Part shown: positions 22,671 through 33,227 of the stretch, piece after piece
How positions within the stretch are numbered: the stretch's first letter is position 1
How the letters are laid out: each line of letters opens with the position of its first letter
DNA from: Ectobius pallidus
Lineage: Eukaryota > Arthropoda > Insecta > Blattodea > Ectobiidae
Direction of reading: 5' to 3'
Length of the DNA stretch: 64,000 nt
Assembly (NCBI GenBank): GCA_964059195.1
Contig: CAXKWD010000001.1
Location: 212,978,484 to 213,042,483, forward strand
The notes under the pieces: generated by a model
Told to the model about the DNA's origin: nothing
Seen by the model: only the letters and a program-made list of their open reading frames with translations
Database searches by the model: none
Position numbers and translations under genes: made by a program

Positions 22671-22939
22671 GTCAGTCAGTCAACACCTGACAACGGACGT
22701 CACTTGTCACTTCACTTTACATCCACACGTATCTTGATCAAGTGAGAGTTTATGAAAATCCTCGGAGTGTTTTTTGTCGTGATGTGATATACATTATTCG
22801 ATATTCTCACTCGGTTCATTTGTCACCGATAGCGTTGCTACTTCTTACAAGAATGAAAGTGTTTGGTTTGTGATTAATTGATGTTAAGATGATGTAACTT
22901 GAAGTGAAATGTACAGGAAGTTGTGGAAGATATAATAGA
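22671..22939 (+). other. Possible untranslated first exon with splice donor
   Basis: TCAGT (22672-22676, repeated at 22676-22680) matches the arthropod initiator. The sequence then runs without repeats to AATAGAG|GTGAGTG at 22933-22945, a strong splice-donor consensus. There is no long open frame. This is an inference from two short signals and has no transcript support. Confidence 0.25.
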
Positions 22940-23067
22940 GGTGAGTGTATTGAATAGTAATGTATCATTGTGACATCTGTATCTATTCAGGATATTTGAA
23001 AATAAGGCAGAGATAGCGTCTGTAGGCAAAGGCTTAATATAGAGGCTAGAGTTTTTTCGCCTAACAC

Positions 23068-23600
23068 CACTAAAAGTTTATAAAACACAATTCCAAGAAG
23101 GTATGGCGTGGAATTTAGAAATATTTTGATGAGTTGTAGTTATTGTCTGAGTTGTTAAAAATTATAAAATTATACACTTAACTGTTAATTAAACAAATAT
23201 ATTACAAAATATACGTACAAGTATTTAACAGTATTTACATACTAAGTAATTTTTTTTAATAACTTGTGAAGTTTTGTTTTTAAAAACCATGTGTAACAGT
23301 TAGGCCTACATAAAGTTACAGTTTGGTTTGATTTTAATTAATAATGTTTACAAAAAAAAACTTTATGTAACTGTTACACATTGTTTTTTAAAAACAAAAC
23401 TTCACAAGTTATTAAAAAACTGACTTAGTATGTAAATACTGTTAAATACTTGTACGTATGTTTTGTAATATATTTAACTAACATTTAAGTGTATAATTTT
23501 ATAATTTTTAACTCTCAGACAATAACTACAACTCATCAAAATATTTCTAAATTCTACGACATTATCCCTTCTTGGAATTGTGTTTTATAAACTTTTAGTG
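23068..23600. repeat. Large foldback (inverted) repeat, ~245-bp arms
   Basis: The left arm 23068-23317 is the near-perfect complement of 23359-23600, with a 41-base loop. Arm ends are CACTAAAAGTTTATAAAACA and its complement. The left arm has a few substitutions and TAGGCCTA (23301-23308) where the right arm has TA. No frame. This is a foldback MITE or a locus able to form long double-stranded RNA if transcribed. Confidence 0.85.
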
Positions 23601-24482
23601 GAGATTAGGAAATTAAACTCATCAATACAAAAGACTAATGTTGTAATATGATGCACTGTGAAATCTAATAGAGGAGAATGGTCGGTTCATTATTTTTTTC
23701 AGAATTAATCAAATAAAGTCACGTTGACATTTGATTATGTAAAAATACGGAATATTTACGATTTAAATTAACTTTTGATCATCATTTTTCATTGACTTAA
23801 TATAAAGATACATAAGAATGAAATAATCAAATAGTTGTAGGTAAAGAGGAGAAAGATTTCAGCCAAAAAGCGCTAGAATAAAACCTAACAGAATCTGACA
23901 AACAATCTGAGTGCTGGAAACGTAGAAATTACAGGTTTAATTGAAATTTATTGATGAGAACACAGTATATGTTACAAATGTGTAAATCATATATTAATAT
24001 AGTTCTTGCTTTACATATTCAAATGTAGGTAGGCCTATATTATATCACTGTGATTACACATAAATTAATTTTTAATGAAGTTATCTTTTTACAATTTGTC
24101 ACATAGTCATTAAAAATAAATAAATAATTTTATATTAGTAAAATTTTTGCTTGTTGGCTGAATACTTTTTGCTCTTTACTTATAAGCAGCACTAGTGGAA
24201 TGAAGTTCACTAATAAATAGTTGTAGGCCTATAATGTGATAGATGAGTGCTAAGTTAAGTGCGTCATAGGAGTATTTGAAAAAAGAGCTGAGTTGTATTT
24301 TTATCATGTATTGGTGGGGACAAAAATTGAAAAGAACATAGGTAAAAAATAAATATATAAGTTCGTGTTAGAATGCATATAGGCTTACTCAAAGTGTCCA
24401 ATTTGCCTTAATTTCTAGGTAGTGAACAATACCGTAAATAAGAAGATCTAATAAAACTTTGAAGGTTCTCCCGACGAATACA
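23601..24482. other. AT-rich sequence, nothing recognised
   Basis: No frame longer than chance and no clear repeat match. Confidence 0.45.
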
Positions 24483-24610
24483 TTGTAGAAACTGTTCTCG
24501 GGTTTCCAGTCGGGTAGTTATAGAAGTACATCCTGAGCTTTCGGCGACTGTCTGCGTCGTCATCTTCGGAGAAGACTACCCGACTGGAAACCCGAGAACA
24601 GTTTCTACAA
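24483..24610. repeat. Perfect 35-bp inverted repeat
   Basis: 24483-24517 (TTGTAGAAACTGTTCTCGGG...) and 24576-24610 are exact complements around a 58-base loop containing CTGAGCTTTCGGCGACTGTC. Similar GAGCTTTCGGC...CATCTTC segments occur at 47600-47640. It may be the end of an unidentified element. Confidence 0.85.
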
Positions 24611-25054
24611 AAAGATATAATATTCTTTACCCTTTATTTGGCCATACTCAGTCTCTTACAATAAACAAACCCGTGCCGGACTGCAAAGAAAACAATTAAC
24701 ACAATGATTAGGCCCATAGTTTATTTCTAGTACTTTATTGTGTAAATTTTACTTGAAATTTTTAATTTTTAACACAGATTTTAGGATACATCCCCATAGG
24801 ATGCATTATATCCCATAGATTACATTACAATTGTATGGGGTAATACAGAAATTAGACTTGTGTTCTGATACATAATCTTTTATGCGATATTCAGTTTGTT
24901 TGGAAGCGTTCAGCTTATTTTTTCCGTTGTACATTTAAATGAAGCCTTCTTTCCGACATTGACTTGTGATATGTACTTACGAGTTGCGAATTGGAAAAGT
25001 GTTTAAAATTCACTTCAGGAACAAAATACTTGGCCATATCAGGAATTCGGGATG
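24611..25054. other. Mostly unassigned; short repeat at 24674-24770
   Basis: GTGCCGGACTGCAAAGAAAA and ACAATGATTAGGCC recur at 58440-58500 and, partly, at 31870-31915. The rest is unassigned. Confidence 0.45.
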
Positions 25055-25600
25055 TGTGTCTGTACAGAAGGGTAGGCCATGGAACTATTGCTTGTCAATT
25101 GTTTCTATTATTGGTGTATTTTTTGCAGTAAATTTCAACTGATATTAATTTAAGTGGATATGATACATTGTTAATTTATTTATTATTTAATACTTTAATA
25201 CTTGTTGGTCCCTGTCCTGGATTCCTATCAGAAGCCTATATGCACTGTACAATTTTCTACTTATTGATTTATAATTGCATAGGTTGTTTAAATTATTTAT
25301 AACTTAATCTAAAGAATAGGCCTATATATAACTTATAAGGAAAGAGAGAGAAAAAAGTTTAATAATCTAAGAAGAAAAACAAAAACACTGATAACTTAAA
25401 CTAACTACACTAACTACAGTAAGTGTCGAATCCGGGATTTTTGAGGATTTGGATATGATACAAGATGATATGGTGAGGATGATTCATGGTATGTTAATAT
25501 CCAATTCGATTGAAGAAACCATGAAAAAACCAGTGTCAAATTGGCCGGCCACGGGATTTGAACCTGGGAACACACTCTTGTTTTATAAGATAGAGCAGGC
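25055..25600 (-). mobile_element. Composite tRNA-type SINE (family 2) with an internal insertion
   Basis: 25060-25167 and 25450-25600 are consecutive in the 62560-62860 copy (reverse orientation). The head, read minus, has GGTTCAAATCCCGTGG as B box followed by GCCGGCCAATTTGACA. A 282-bp piece (25168-25449) is flanked by a 13-bp duplication TGGATATGATACA (25155-25167 and 25450-25462), so it was inserted later. Confidence 0.65.
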
Positions 25601-25802
25601 ATTGGGTTTCCACTTACGTGTCTTTGATTCTAGCATTGGGATAACTCCACATAATGATGACTATTTTAAGGTATTGGTCTGATAATAGATCATAAATAAC
25701 CAAAATAAGGTAACCGAGTTAAGCATTTTGGTGAATTTCGCGCTCTGTATTAGAATATTGACTCTTCCTCCCATTCTGCCACCTTTTAAAAAATTTCTTG
25801 CT

Positions 25803-25878
<76 letters not shown>

Positions 25879-25894
25879 TTTACTTACTTACTTA

Positions 25895-25932
<38 letters not shown>

Positions 25933-25935
25933 CAT
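25803..25935 (-). repeat. (TTAC)n run, the 3' tail of LINE-B
   Basis: About 32 units of TTAC with a few TTAT variants. The LINE-B copy on the minus strand ends exactly here, and other LINE-B copies end in one or two GTAA units (33230, 52740). The run is therefore the expanded tail of the retrotransposon. Confidence 0.88.
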
Positions 25936-26720
25936 AGCCAATAGACGATTCCTTAGCAAGCTAAAGAAATATTATGTATTTTATGGTACCCGAAGCTTCA
26001 TTGCCGCGCTTAACTGAGCCCGCCATTCAACCCTATTCTGTGCTAACTCCATCCAAACATCCCTCGCAAATCCTACTTCTCTTAAATCCATCCTAATATT
26101 GTCCTAGCACCTATGTCTAGGTCTTCCGAGTGGTCTTTTCCCTTCTGGTCTCCCAGGCAATACTTTTGAGATAATATGTCTTTCCTCCCCCATGCGCGCA
26201 ACATGTCCAGCCCATTTCATCCTCCGTGATTTAATTACCCTCACTATATCCGATGACGAGTATACATTATGAAGCTCGTCGTTAATCAGTTTTCTCCAGT
26301 CCCCATTTTCATCTCTATTAGGCCTAAATATTTTCTTAAGCACCATGTTTTCGAACACACTCAGATTTTGATCTTACGGAAGAGTAAGCGGCCATGTCTC
26401 ACATCCATACAGAGGCGTAACGAGGGTTTTTTTGGGGGGTTTGAACCCCCCCCCCCCATTGATTAAAAAAAGGGAAATTGTACAATTTGTTTAAGTCTGC
26501 TTATAAATTACTTAGCCTAATACGAGTATAAAGCGTGGGAAGCTTAAAACTCGTTACTGTGCATCTTAATTTTTAAAATTTTCTGGGGGAGGACCCCCAG
26601 ACCCCGCGGATCTTATAACCCCCCCCCCATATGGTCGGCCTGGTTACGCCTATGCATCCATATAATACAACCGGCAGGATAATAGTCTTATACATTTTTA
26701 TTTTTACATTTCTGGTCAGA
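25936..26720 (-). pseudogene. LINE-B copy 1: RT C-terminal remnant interrupted by a hAT MITE
   Basis: The minus-strand frame 26104-26358 reads MVLKKIFRPNRDENGDWRKL, later RRMKWAGHVARMGEERHI and GRPEGKRPLGRPR, the C-terminal tail of insect endonuclease-RT retrotransposons. Upstream sequence continues after the hAT insertion at 26410-26654. The same family is at 33230, 47705, 51560 (plus) and 57960. RT catalytic motifs are missing. Confidence 0.88.
26410..26654. mobile_element. hAT MITE with CAGAGGCGTAACGAGG ends
   Basis: The left end CAGAGGCGTAACGAGG and the complement of the right end CATAGGCGTAACCAGG enclose 245 bases with C-rich and G-rich runs. The exact 8-bp duplication CATCCATA lies at 26402-26409 and 26655-26662. 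The uninterrupted site is seen in LINE-B copy 2 at 33695-33702. No coding capacity. Confidence 0.9.
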
Positions 26721-28079
26721 AGACGATAAGAATTTATGAACTGTATAAAAGCAGAAAAAATGTTCATGTATCGTGTTGGCTTACAGAATACTTTATTCTT
26801 AGTCTGTAACTTGTTTTTTAAATAGGGCAAAGTATTGGGTTATTATTGCAAGTAATATAGTTTTGGTCAGGCTCTTCCAGTTTTCATCAGACAGTGTCGT
26901 CTGGTAACTTGATATCATAACGACATAGCATTGCATGAGGAAATTCTCTACGACTATCACATTGCGTGCATGCAAGCACTATCTTCACTTTCGTAATGTG
27001 ATCCTTATTGTCTAAGTCTGACCTTACATCTTTCTCCTTGAAGATTTCACTGTGTCTACATCTCTCTTCCCCTTTCTATCTCTGTTACACAGCATCTCTT
27101 CCTTCATCGTCCTTTTTTTATAAGACAAAAAAGTCAATACATTGAGCAGGTATTTAACCAAATAGGCCTACATGTAGAGCAGCAAGTTGGATTCTGATGA
27201 GAGTAAAGAGTCTTTTTTATATAATAACTTTCTGCTGCCAGGAATGTAGCCAAGATTTTAGTTCGTGAGGGGTAAACCGGGGAGGGGGGGGGGGGTTCGG
27301 GGGGTAATATCCGTACAATATTTTTTTTTTATAAAATTAAGCCATCAAATTTAATTTTAACCTATTTTTCAATTACAAAGAAAATGCTTTTTAAATATAA
27401 ACCAAACTTTTTACTGTTTTATAATAACATTTTGAAGAAAGAAAGAAAGAAAGAAAGGAAAAAAACATTAAAATGAGATTTGAAGGTTTAATTTTAAAAC
27501 TTTTAATAAACACTGTTCGTCTAATATACAATGCCATAAGGGTAATAAAACACTATATTTAAGAGTGATAAATGAAAAGTATATTTTAATTTAGCAAAAT
27601 TTTTATAAGTTTCCCCCCCCCCCCCATTTCGGCTTCCCTCTCTGGTGTTGCCCGCAGCATCGCTCCTGTGGATTCCGTAATTTGATTTCCGTGCTACTAC
27701 AATCTTAGTTTCTTTAAGTTTACTGTGTTACATTTATTTTTCGTGTTTGGGTCTATTTCTTATTTTTTGAAATTTCCTTCCCATCTTTCGTATAAATGAA
27801 TGTAAATGATTTTATTTCTGTTTAAAATTATTAATTTTTTAAAAATTACTATATTTAAATCCATTTCTGATCTTCTCCCGACCACAAGCATGTGCTCATT
27901 CGGCTGGCGACTTTATGAGAAAATAATCTAAAGAATTGTAAACAAACCGTTCACATGCACATTTATTGACGACAATAAACCAGTTTTCGCCTTTAAACTT
28001 TAGTGAGTTATTTTAAAAAATTCATAAATGTTGTACATGAGATATGTGTAAGGATCCTATAATCTTTCTCTGTATATAG
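26721..28079. other. Mostly unassigned AT-rich DNA with G and C runs
   Basis: 27236-27655 begins with CAGGAATGTAGCCAAGATTT and G-runs and ends with C-runs and GGCTTC. It could be a decayed hAT-like element, but no target duplication was confirmed. Other parts show nothing. Confidence 0.35.
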
Positions 28080-28500
28080 CCTAAACTTTGAACCGCCTAA
28101 TGACACCTTTGCGTTTATAAACTCTTTTGGGGTTGAATTTGAGAATGCTTAAATATTTATGTTATTATTTTATCTTATAGAATATTTATGCTAAATTTCA
28201 ACCGAAGAAATAACTTAATTTTTCAAATACAACATTTTATACCACTTTTCACCTCCTTAGGAGTTGATTAAAAAGAAGATGTTTAATTATTTATGTTCTG
28301 GGGAAATTTTACCAAGCTTTAAGTCAATAGAACCGTTAAATAATGCTTCACATAATATTTGAACCCCTTATTATTCCATTAAGGGTAGAAATTTGTAAAA
28401 CTCATTCTAACCGAGTCTCTTTCATGAAATAAGCTACTGGCCAAATTTCATGTTTACAGCTTCAGAGTTTTCGTCTTGGCGATGATGAATTAGTGAGTAA
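28080..28500. repeat. Possible decayed dispersed repeat
   Basis: CTTTTGGGGTTGAATTTGAG (28120), CACCTCCTTAGGAGTTGATT (28247) and CATTAAGGGTAGAAATTTG (28377) look like successive variants of one repeat phrase common in arthropod non-coding repeats. Family not assigned. Confidence 0.35.
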
Positions 28501-29099
28501 GGACATGTTATTTAATTATTTATTTACTTCTACTGTAATTAAGTATATATTCTAATTATGTATTATATTAATAAAACTATATTAATTAAAACTATAGCCC
28601 TATTCACTAAGATAAGTAGAAGGAATGAAAAAGAATTACGAAAAATAACTGAAACAACACAAAAAGATGCATGTTAAAAATATTTAAACAGTAGCCTATA
28701 TACATAACATTAGTGGTCAAGTGGTCAACTAACTTGATCTTGAACGTTCTGAGTGTTCGGTAGTCTTTTATATCGTCACGTAAGCAATTCCACAGATGTT
28801 TAAATAAAGATGTTCTACCTTTTCTTGTAATTAAGTTCTAATTATGATTTTTTTTTTGTTTCAGGTAAGACCGTGCTATAATTATTCTTGCGCTGCCAAA
28901 CTTCTCAGTGTAAGTAATACATAATGTACATTTTTTATCTTATTATGAAGGTATTTCGGAGACTGTTTCAATTATTTTGTTACACATGAAGTTCAATTTC
29001 TTCTAACTTTTGACGGTTAAAGATAAGTAGTAAAATAACATATATTCTTGAAGCAAATTTAATGCTCTACAACGTCTTTTCTCATGACTTTTTCGTAGG
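28501..29099. other. AT-rich sequence, nothing recognised
   Basis: No motif-bearing frame or repeat match noticed. Confidence 0.45.
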
Positions 29100-30220
29100 A
29101 CAAAGGGCCGAAAAGTTAGAAGATCAAATATGGCAAAAAACATGAGGCAAAGTATTTTTTTTTTTTCAAAATTAGCGAACCTTGAGCACGGATATCTCGG
29201 ATAGTGTGCGAGGTAGCGAAAAAATGAATGGGGGTTAATCGTGCGAATAATTTTCTCAGCTTTAATTTTGTATAGAGTGGTCTTATCTCTAGGGCCGTTA
29301 GTTTCCCAGATATAAGCAAAAATACCGAAAAAAACGGGCCCACGCGCTCCCCGCTCACCTCCTAGGAGTGGGGACTTTTAGTATGTTTACCTTCTAACTA
29401 GTCCAAACAAAGTTCCAAAGTTTAAAAAATCCCTTTTGGGCAAGCCTACAGGCTGAGGTAGATTTCGAAGTGCTTTTGGTTTAATTTACTGTCGCTGCGT
29501 AGCACTCTTCTTCTTTAGCCTTGGCATGACAAACCCGCAATAATAACTGCAAAAAAGAGGAAAGAGCACTCTTCAAACATTCAAATATTGCCTTAATTGA
29601 GAGCTATCGAGAAACTAGTTGTTGATTTGTAAAGTACTCATCAAGAGCTTTTCAATGATAATCCACAAGACGTGGTTTCAAAAATTTCTAATTTCCATCC
29701 CCCCATCCCCACTCGTACCCCCAAAACCCCCGAATCGTTGGTGTCACGGTGAACTCCATAGGGAGTACTCTAATTTATTCAAACAAAGTTTCCCTCTATA
29801 CTTCATAGAGGCCGAGATATAAAGTTTTCAAAATTTCAACACCCTCCCCCGACCACCCCTTGGGCCATTTTTGCTCATTAACGAACTTGTCCGAACTATT
29901 GGGTCTAGAAATAACGTAATAAAATCTGGTTCAAATATCTTCAAAATTACGGCCGCTAGCGTGTAAAGATATATATATAAATATCTCAAATTTTTGTTGT
30001 GAACAGGCGGTGGTTTCGTACTTAGGGAGGCATGAAACGTAAAGATTTGAAAGAATTTTTCGAAAGTCATGACATGGTATCCATTGCAATAGGTAGATTT
30101 TTCTTCGAAATCTACCTAAAATTGTGTTCCTTCCATTTCCCTCTGCAACTTTTCGTTGACTGGACTATTAGAAAAGTTGTCCGTGCTTTTTCTGTGTTAC
30201 GATTTTTGCAGAATTAATCT
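29100..30220. other. Unassigned block of mixed composition
   Basis: It contains recurring phrases (CTCTAGGGCCGTTAGTTTCC at 29287, then ACGGCCGCTAGCGTGTAAAG at 29950, and CAAACAAAGTTCC/CAAACAAAGTTTCC at 29404 and 29779) and C-rich tracts. A perfect 11-bp stem, 7-base loop hairpin TAGGTAGATTT...AAATCTACCTA lies at 30090-30118. The frames here are short. It looks like an unidentified, internally repetitive element. Confidence 0.35.
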
Positions 30221-30811
30221 GTACAACATTTCCGAACAAGAAATGACACGAATCCTTGTGGATTGTGAGAACTGTTCCGTACCACAATTAAAATAATGCA
30301 TTGACTATTGGCGGTACAAGTTGTTTTTAATTCAGGAGATGTTCAACATATTTATAACAGCTCGGAGCCATTCTTGTTATAACAAACCATGTCATTTATT
30401 CTGTTCTCATTCTGTGCTTCTCTAGTATCAAGAATTTATTTAATAACCGGTTAAGCTGAGAAATTAGTTTCAAACTTCATATTCAAGAAGATTAAAATGC
30501 TAACTTATTTTATTTTTTCTGAGTAGTATAAGCATTTATTTATTATATTTATTGCTCGTTAATGCCACCGACTGTATTATTAATCTGCATTACTCTAGAT
30601 AGTATAAATTACTAATTAGGCTGTCATATGCGTTAATGTATTCCGTATAAATTAAGGCAATTCTTAACCGTACTTAAATGGCAGGTGGTCTCAAGTTATG
30701 GAACTTAATACTTCAAGGATATTCCATTTCCTAGATATTTATGTAAGTTGTCGGCCTTAAATGAGAATTTTCTGTGTTAACGTATTACAGAAATAATTTC
30801 TAAAGTATATA
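30221..30811. other. AT-rich sequence, nothing recognised
   Basis: No frame or repeat match noticed. Confidence 0.45.
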
Positions 30812-30890
30812 CAGTACAACTCCATTTATCCGGATTAATTGGGACAGGACCCGACACAGATGGCCATCCGGATAATATTGGTTAAATAAT
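30812..30890 (+). mobile_element. pogo/Tigger-type terminal sequence
   Basis: After TA comes CAGTACAACTCCATTTATCC then GGATTAATTGGGACAGGACC and a complementary CATCCGGATAA, the terminal hairpin layout of pogo/Tigger elements. The other end was not identified. The minus-strand frames at 30917-31175 may belong to it but carry no recognised motif. Confidence 0.6.
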
Positions 30891-31167
30891 GAAAAAATTC
30901 AATTCTTTAAAAATAACTAATTGTACTGTACTTTAAGTGTCACGTGTAGAATATATCGGTTAGTCAGTTGTTTGGCTGGCAAACCGTCGATTCTCTTGGC
31001 TAAAGGTGTTACTTTTTCGCAAATATAATCTGTCCTGAAAGAGGGTTTCCCAAAGCTCGCTGCTGCAACCTGCTTGTTTCGTATAACTGGGAAGACGAGA
31101 CAAGAATCTTGGATTGAAGATGCGCGGTAGCAATATAAACTTTGGTGGAGTCTCATCTGATCCTTTA

Positions 31168-31481
31168 AACTCCAACTCCGTGGCGCTACATCCCTGGAGG
31201 GACTTGGCCTACCACCCGACCGCTGCGTCATCTCCCGTAGGCAGATGGCAGGATTGGGGGGCATGTGGTCAGCATGCCGACACCCACGGCCGTTATTGGT
31301 GGTTTTCATGACCGGAGCCGCTACTTCTCTATCAAGTAGCTCCTCAATTTGGAATCACGAGGCTGAGTGCACCCCTACCAGACCTCCCTACCTCAGAAAA
31401 ATCCGAGGAGGTACCGGGAATCGAACCCGGGCCGACGGATCTGTAGTCAGCGACGCTAACCACAAGACCACGCCGGCGGAC
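31168..31481 (-). mobile_element. tRNA-derived SINE (family 3), full length with TSD
   Basis: 314 bases, minus strand. The head begins TCCGCCGGCGTGGTCTTGTG (A-box region) and has CCCGGGTTCGATTCCCGG, a perfect T-arm-like B box. The exact 14-bp duplication CATCTGATCCTTTA lies at 31154-31167 and 31482-31495. Non-coding, RNA polymerase III type; mobilised by a LINE. Frames at 30917-31529 that cross it are artefacts. Confidence 0.93.
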
Positions 31482-31495
31482 CATCTGATCCTTTA

Positions 31496-31825
31496 CACCG
31501 TCGAAAAGAAAAAACTTATAGGCCTATAATTGTGTAGTGAACCTTACAAATGGAGTACGTGGCAAAATTTTGTTTCTGAGATAATCAACAATCTTTGTAA
31601 AGAAATAGCATTCTTCCATACCAGCGGTGGTCTCTCTCGAGCAACATTGCAACCACACTATAATGAATTTCACTTAGCGCTTTTGTAGGCAATGCCGTGT
31701 ACCACCATTGTATAGTAAAATACAATTTTTAGAAGTGAAACTTCTTTAGCCGCACTAGGAGTAGCCTAAATCGAGAGCTAACCCAAACTTTCGTTTCGAA
31801 CAAAACCGTCACGAGTTGATTGTTT
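31496..31825. other. No recognised feature
   Basis: AT-rich, without a frame or repeat match. Confidence 0.4.
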
Positions 31826-31901
31826 GTTGATTGTTTTCCGTGCAGTCCGTTCCGTCAACCCTACTAATAGACGGGACGGACTGCACGGAAATCAATCAAC
31901 T
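31826..31901. repeat. Short inverted repeat
   Basis: GTTGATTGTTTTCCGTGCAG followed by TCCGTTCCGTC is complementary to GACGGGACGGA followed by CTGCACGGAAATCAATCAAC, around a ~12-base loop. Related CCGGACTGC...CAATGATTAGGC sequence occurs at 24674 and 58441. Confidence 0.75.
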
Positions 31902-31917
31902 CAATGATTAGGCTTAT

Positions 31918-32262
31918 CCATAATTTAAAAAATCCAAAAATCCAAAATAGAAAAATAAAAATCCAATTCCAAAATTTAAAAATTTAAAAATTCAAAATTA
32001 ACAAAATTAAAAATTAAAAAAATCCAAAATTAAAGATTCGAAAATTAAAACATCCAAGAAATAAAAAATTCAAAGGTCCAAAATTTAAGAAATCCAAATA
32101 AAAATTCCACAATTCCAACATTAAAAAAATTAAAAGATCAAAAATTTAAAAATCCAAAATTTAAAAAGTCCAAAAATCCAGTATTGCGAAAGTCCAACAA
32201 TCCAAAATTGAAAAAATCCAATAATCCTAAATTGAATAAATCCAAAAATTAAAACAAGTTTC
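31918..32262. repeat. Degenerate A-rich tandem repeat (AAAAATCC-like unit)
   Basis: About 345 bases are built almost wholly from variants of AAAAATCC and AAAAATTAAAAA, with unit lengths of roughly 8-12 bases. On the plus strand it is nearly free of G. No frame. Confidence 0.85.
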
Positions 32263-32829
32263 ACATCTGTCGCTTGGCGTTCCACGCACACTTTTTTTTA
32301 TAATTTTCTGGTTAGCCGCTTTGTAAACTAAGATATACAATTAATATAATGCAACAAAATACAAAAAAGTGAAAATATTCAATATTTTCCAAGATTCCCT
32401 TAAAAAGACTTGAATAAGGAAGGAGTAAAAAAGCTATAAATGTAACAGAGTGTTTCTCGACTTGGAACTCTTTAATCTCTTCATTACGTCATAAATCATT
32501 TTACACGACTGAATTCCAAGCCACAACAGAATAGCATGGTTCAAAATATATCTTGCTTGTGTAAACTGAGAACCTGATTATAGCGTGGACAGAAACTACA
32601 AGGGAGATGAATACGGGATCAAGAATATATACACAGTAGGTTTTATTACATGCAATCAACTGGCTGCACAAAGAGCAACATTTTCTTCACGTGACAGACA
32701 ATTCATCATAGTTACAAAAACAAACATGCGTGCAACCTCCCCCTCAAAATGCCTGCCAATTTTTATTTATAACAAAACAAAAGATCAGTTTCACTTAAAT
32801 CAAGGGTACTCAACGTTCTTTCAGAAATA
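32263..32829. other. No recognised feature
   Basis: The frame 32585-32869 has no recognisable domain and runs into the adjacent MITE. Confidence 0.4.
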
Positions 32830-33227
32830 TAAACGTACTTTACGGACTATAAGACGCTCCGGACCATAAGACGCACCTTTATTTTAGGATGGAAATTTAA
32901 AGGAAAAGAAATTTAATAGAGGTCATTACCTTCATTTAAACCACCCGGGGGAGACAACTCCTTTCATATAAAAGAACTCAACATTCATTTCTTTTCGCAT
33001 TGTATACCTGGCTTCCAGCTATCCTCATTTTACAATTGTGACAAGTGCACTGATGTACAGTCTGTGCCAAAATTTGTAGCTATCTTATCATTTACAACAC
33101 CTTGTTTATAACTTTGTTATTCCGGCAATACCATTTTTTTTTTTAACTTCAGATCATTAGACTCACGAAACTTTCAAGGCTCTGTTTTCAAGGTAAATAA
33201 GTGCGTCTTATGGTCCGTAAAATACGG
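32830..33227. mobile_element. pogo-like MITE, ACGGACCATAAGACGCACC family, copy 1
   Basis: Ends: ACGTACTTTACGGACTATAA then GACGC at the left, and GTGCGTCTTATGGTCCGTAA then AATACGG at the right, followed by TA. The interior is shared in reverse with 35689-36317 and 37400-37849. TA flanks and terminal sequence resemble pogo/Tigger-like families. Non-coding. Confidence 0.78.

Noticed and set aside
23068..23600. Foldback considered as a CRISPR-like or satellite array
   Set aside because: There are only two arms in opposite orientation with a short loop, no spacer-repeat periodicity, and the context is eukaryotic.
25728..25937. 69-codon frame of repeated LTYLLTYL
   Set aside because: It is a translation of the (TTAC)n tail of LINE-B, not a protein.
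30917..31309. 130-codon minus-strand frame
   Set aside because: Its N-terminal half is translated SINE, so the frame as a whole cannot be a gene. The remaining part was not matched to any family.
31245..31529. 94-codon frame containing GGTGNRTRADGS
   Set aside because: That peptide is a translation of the SINE B-box region, a well-known artefact.
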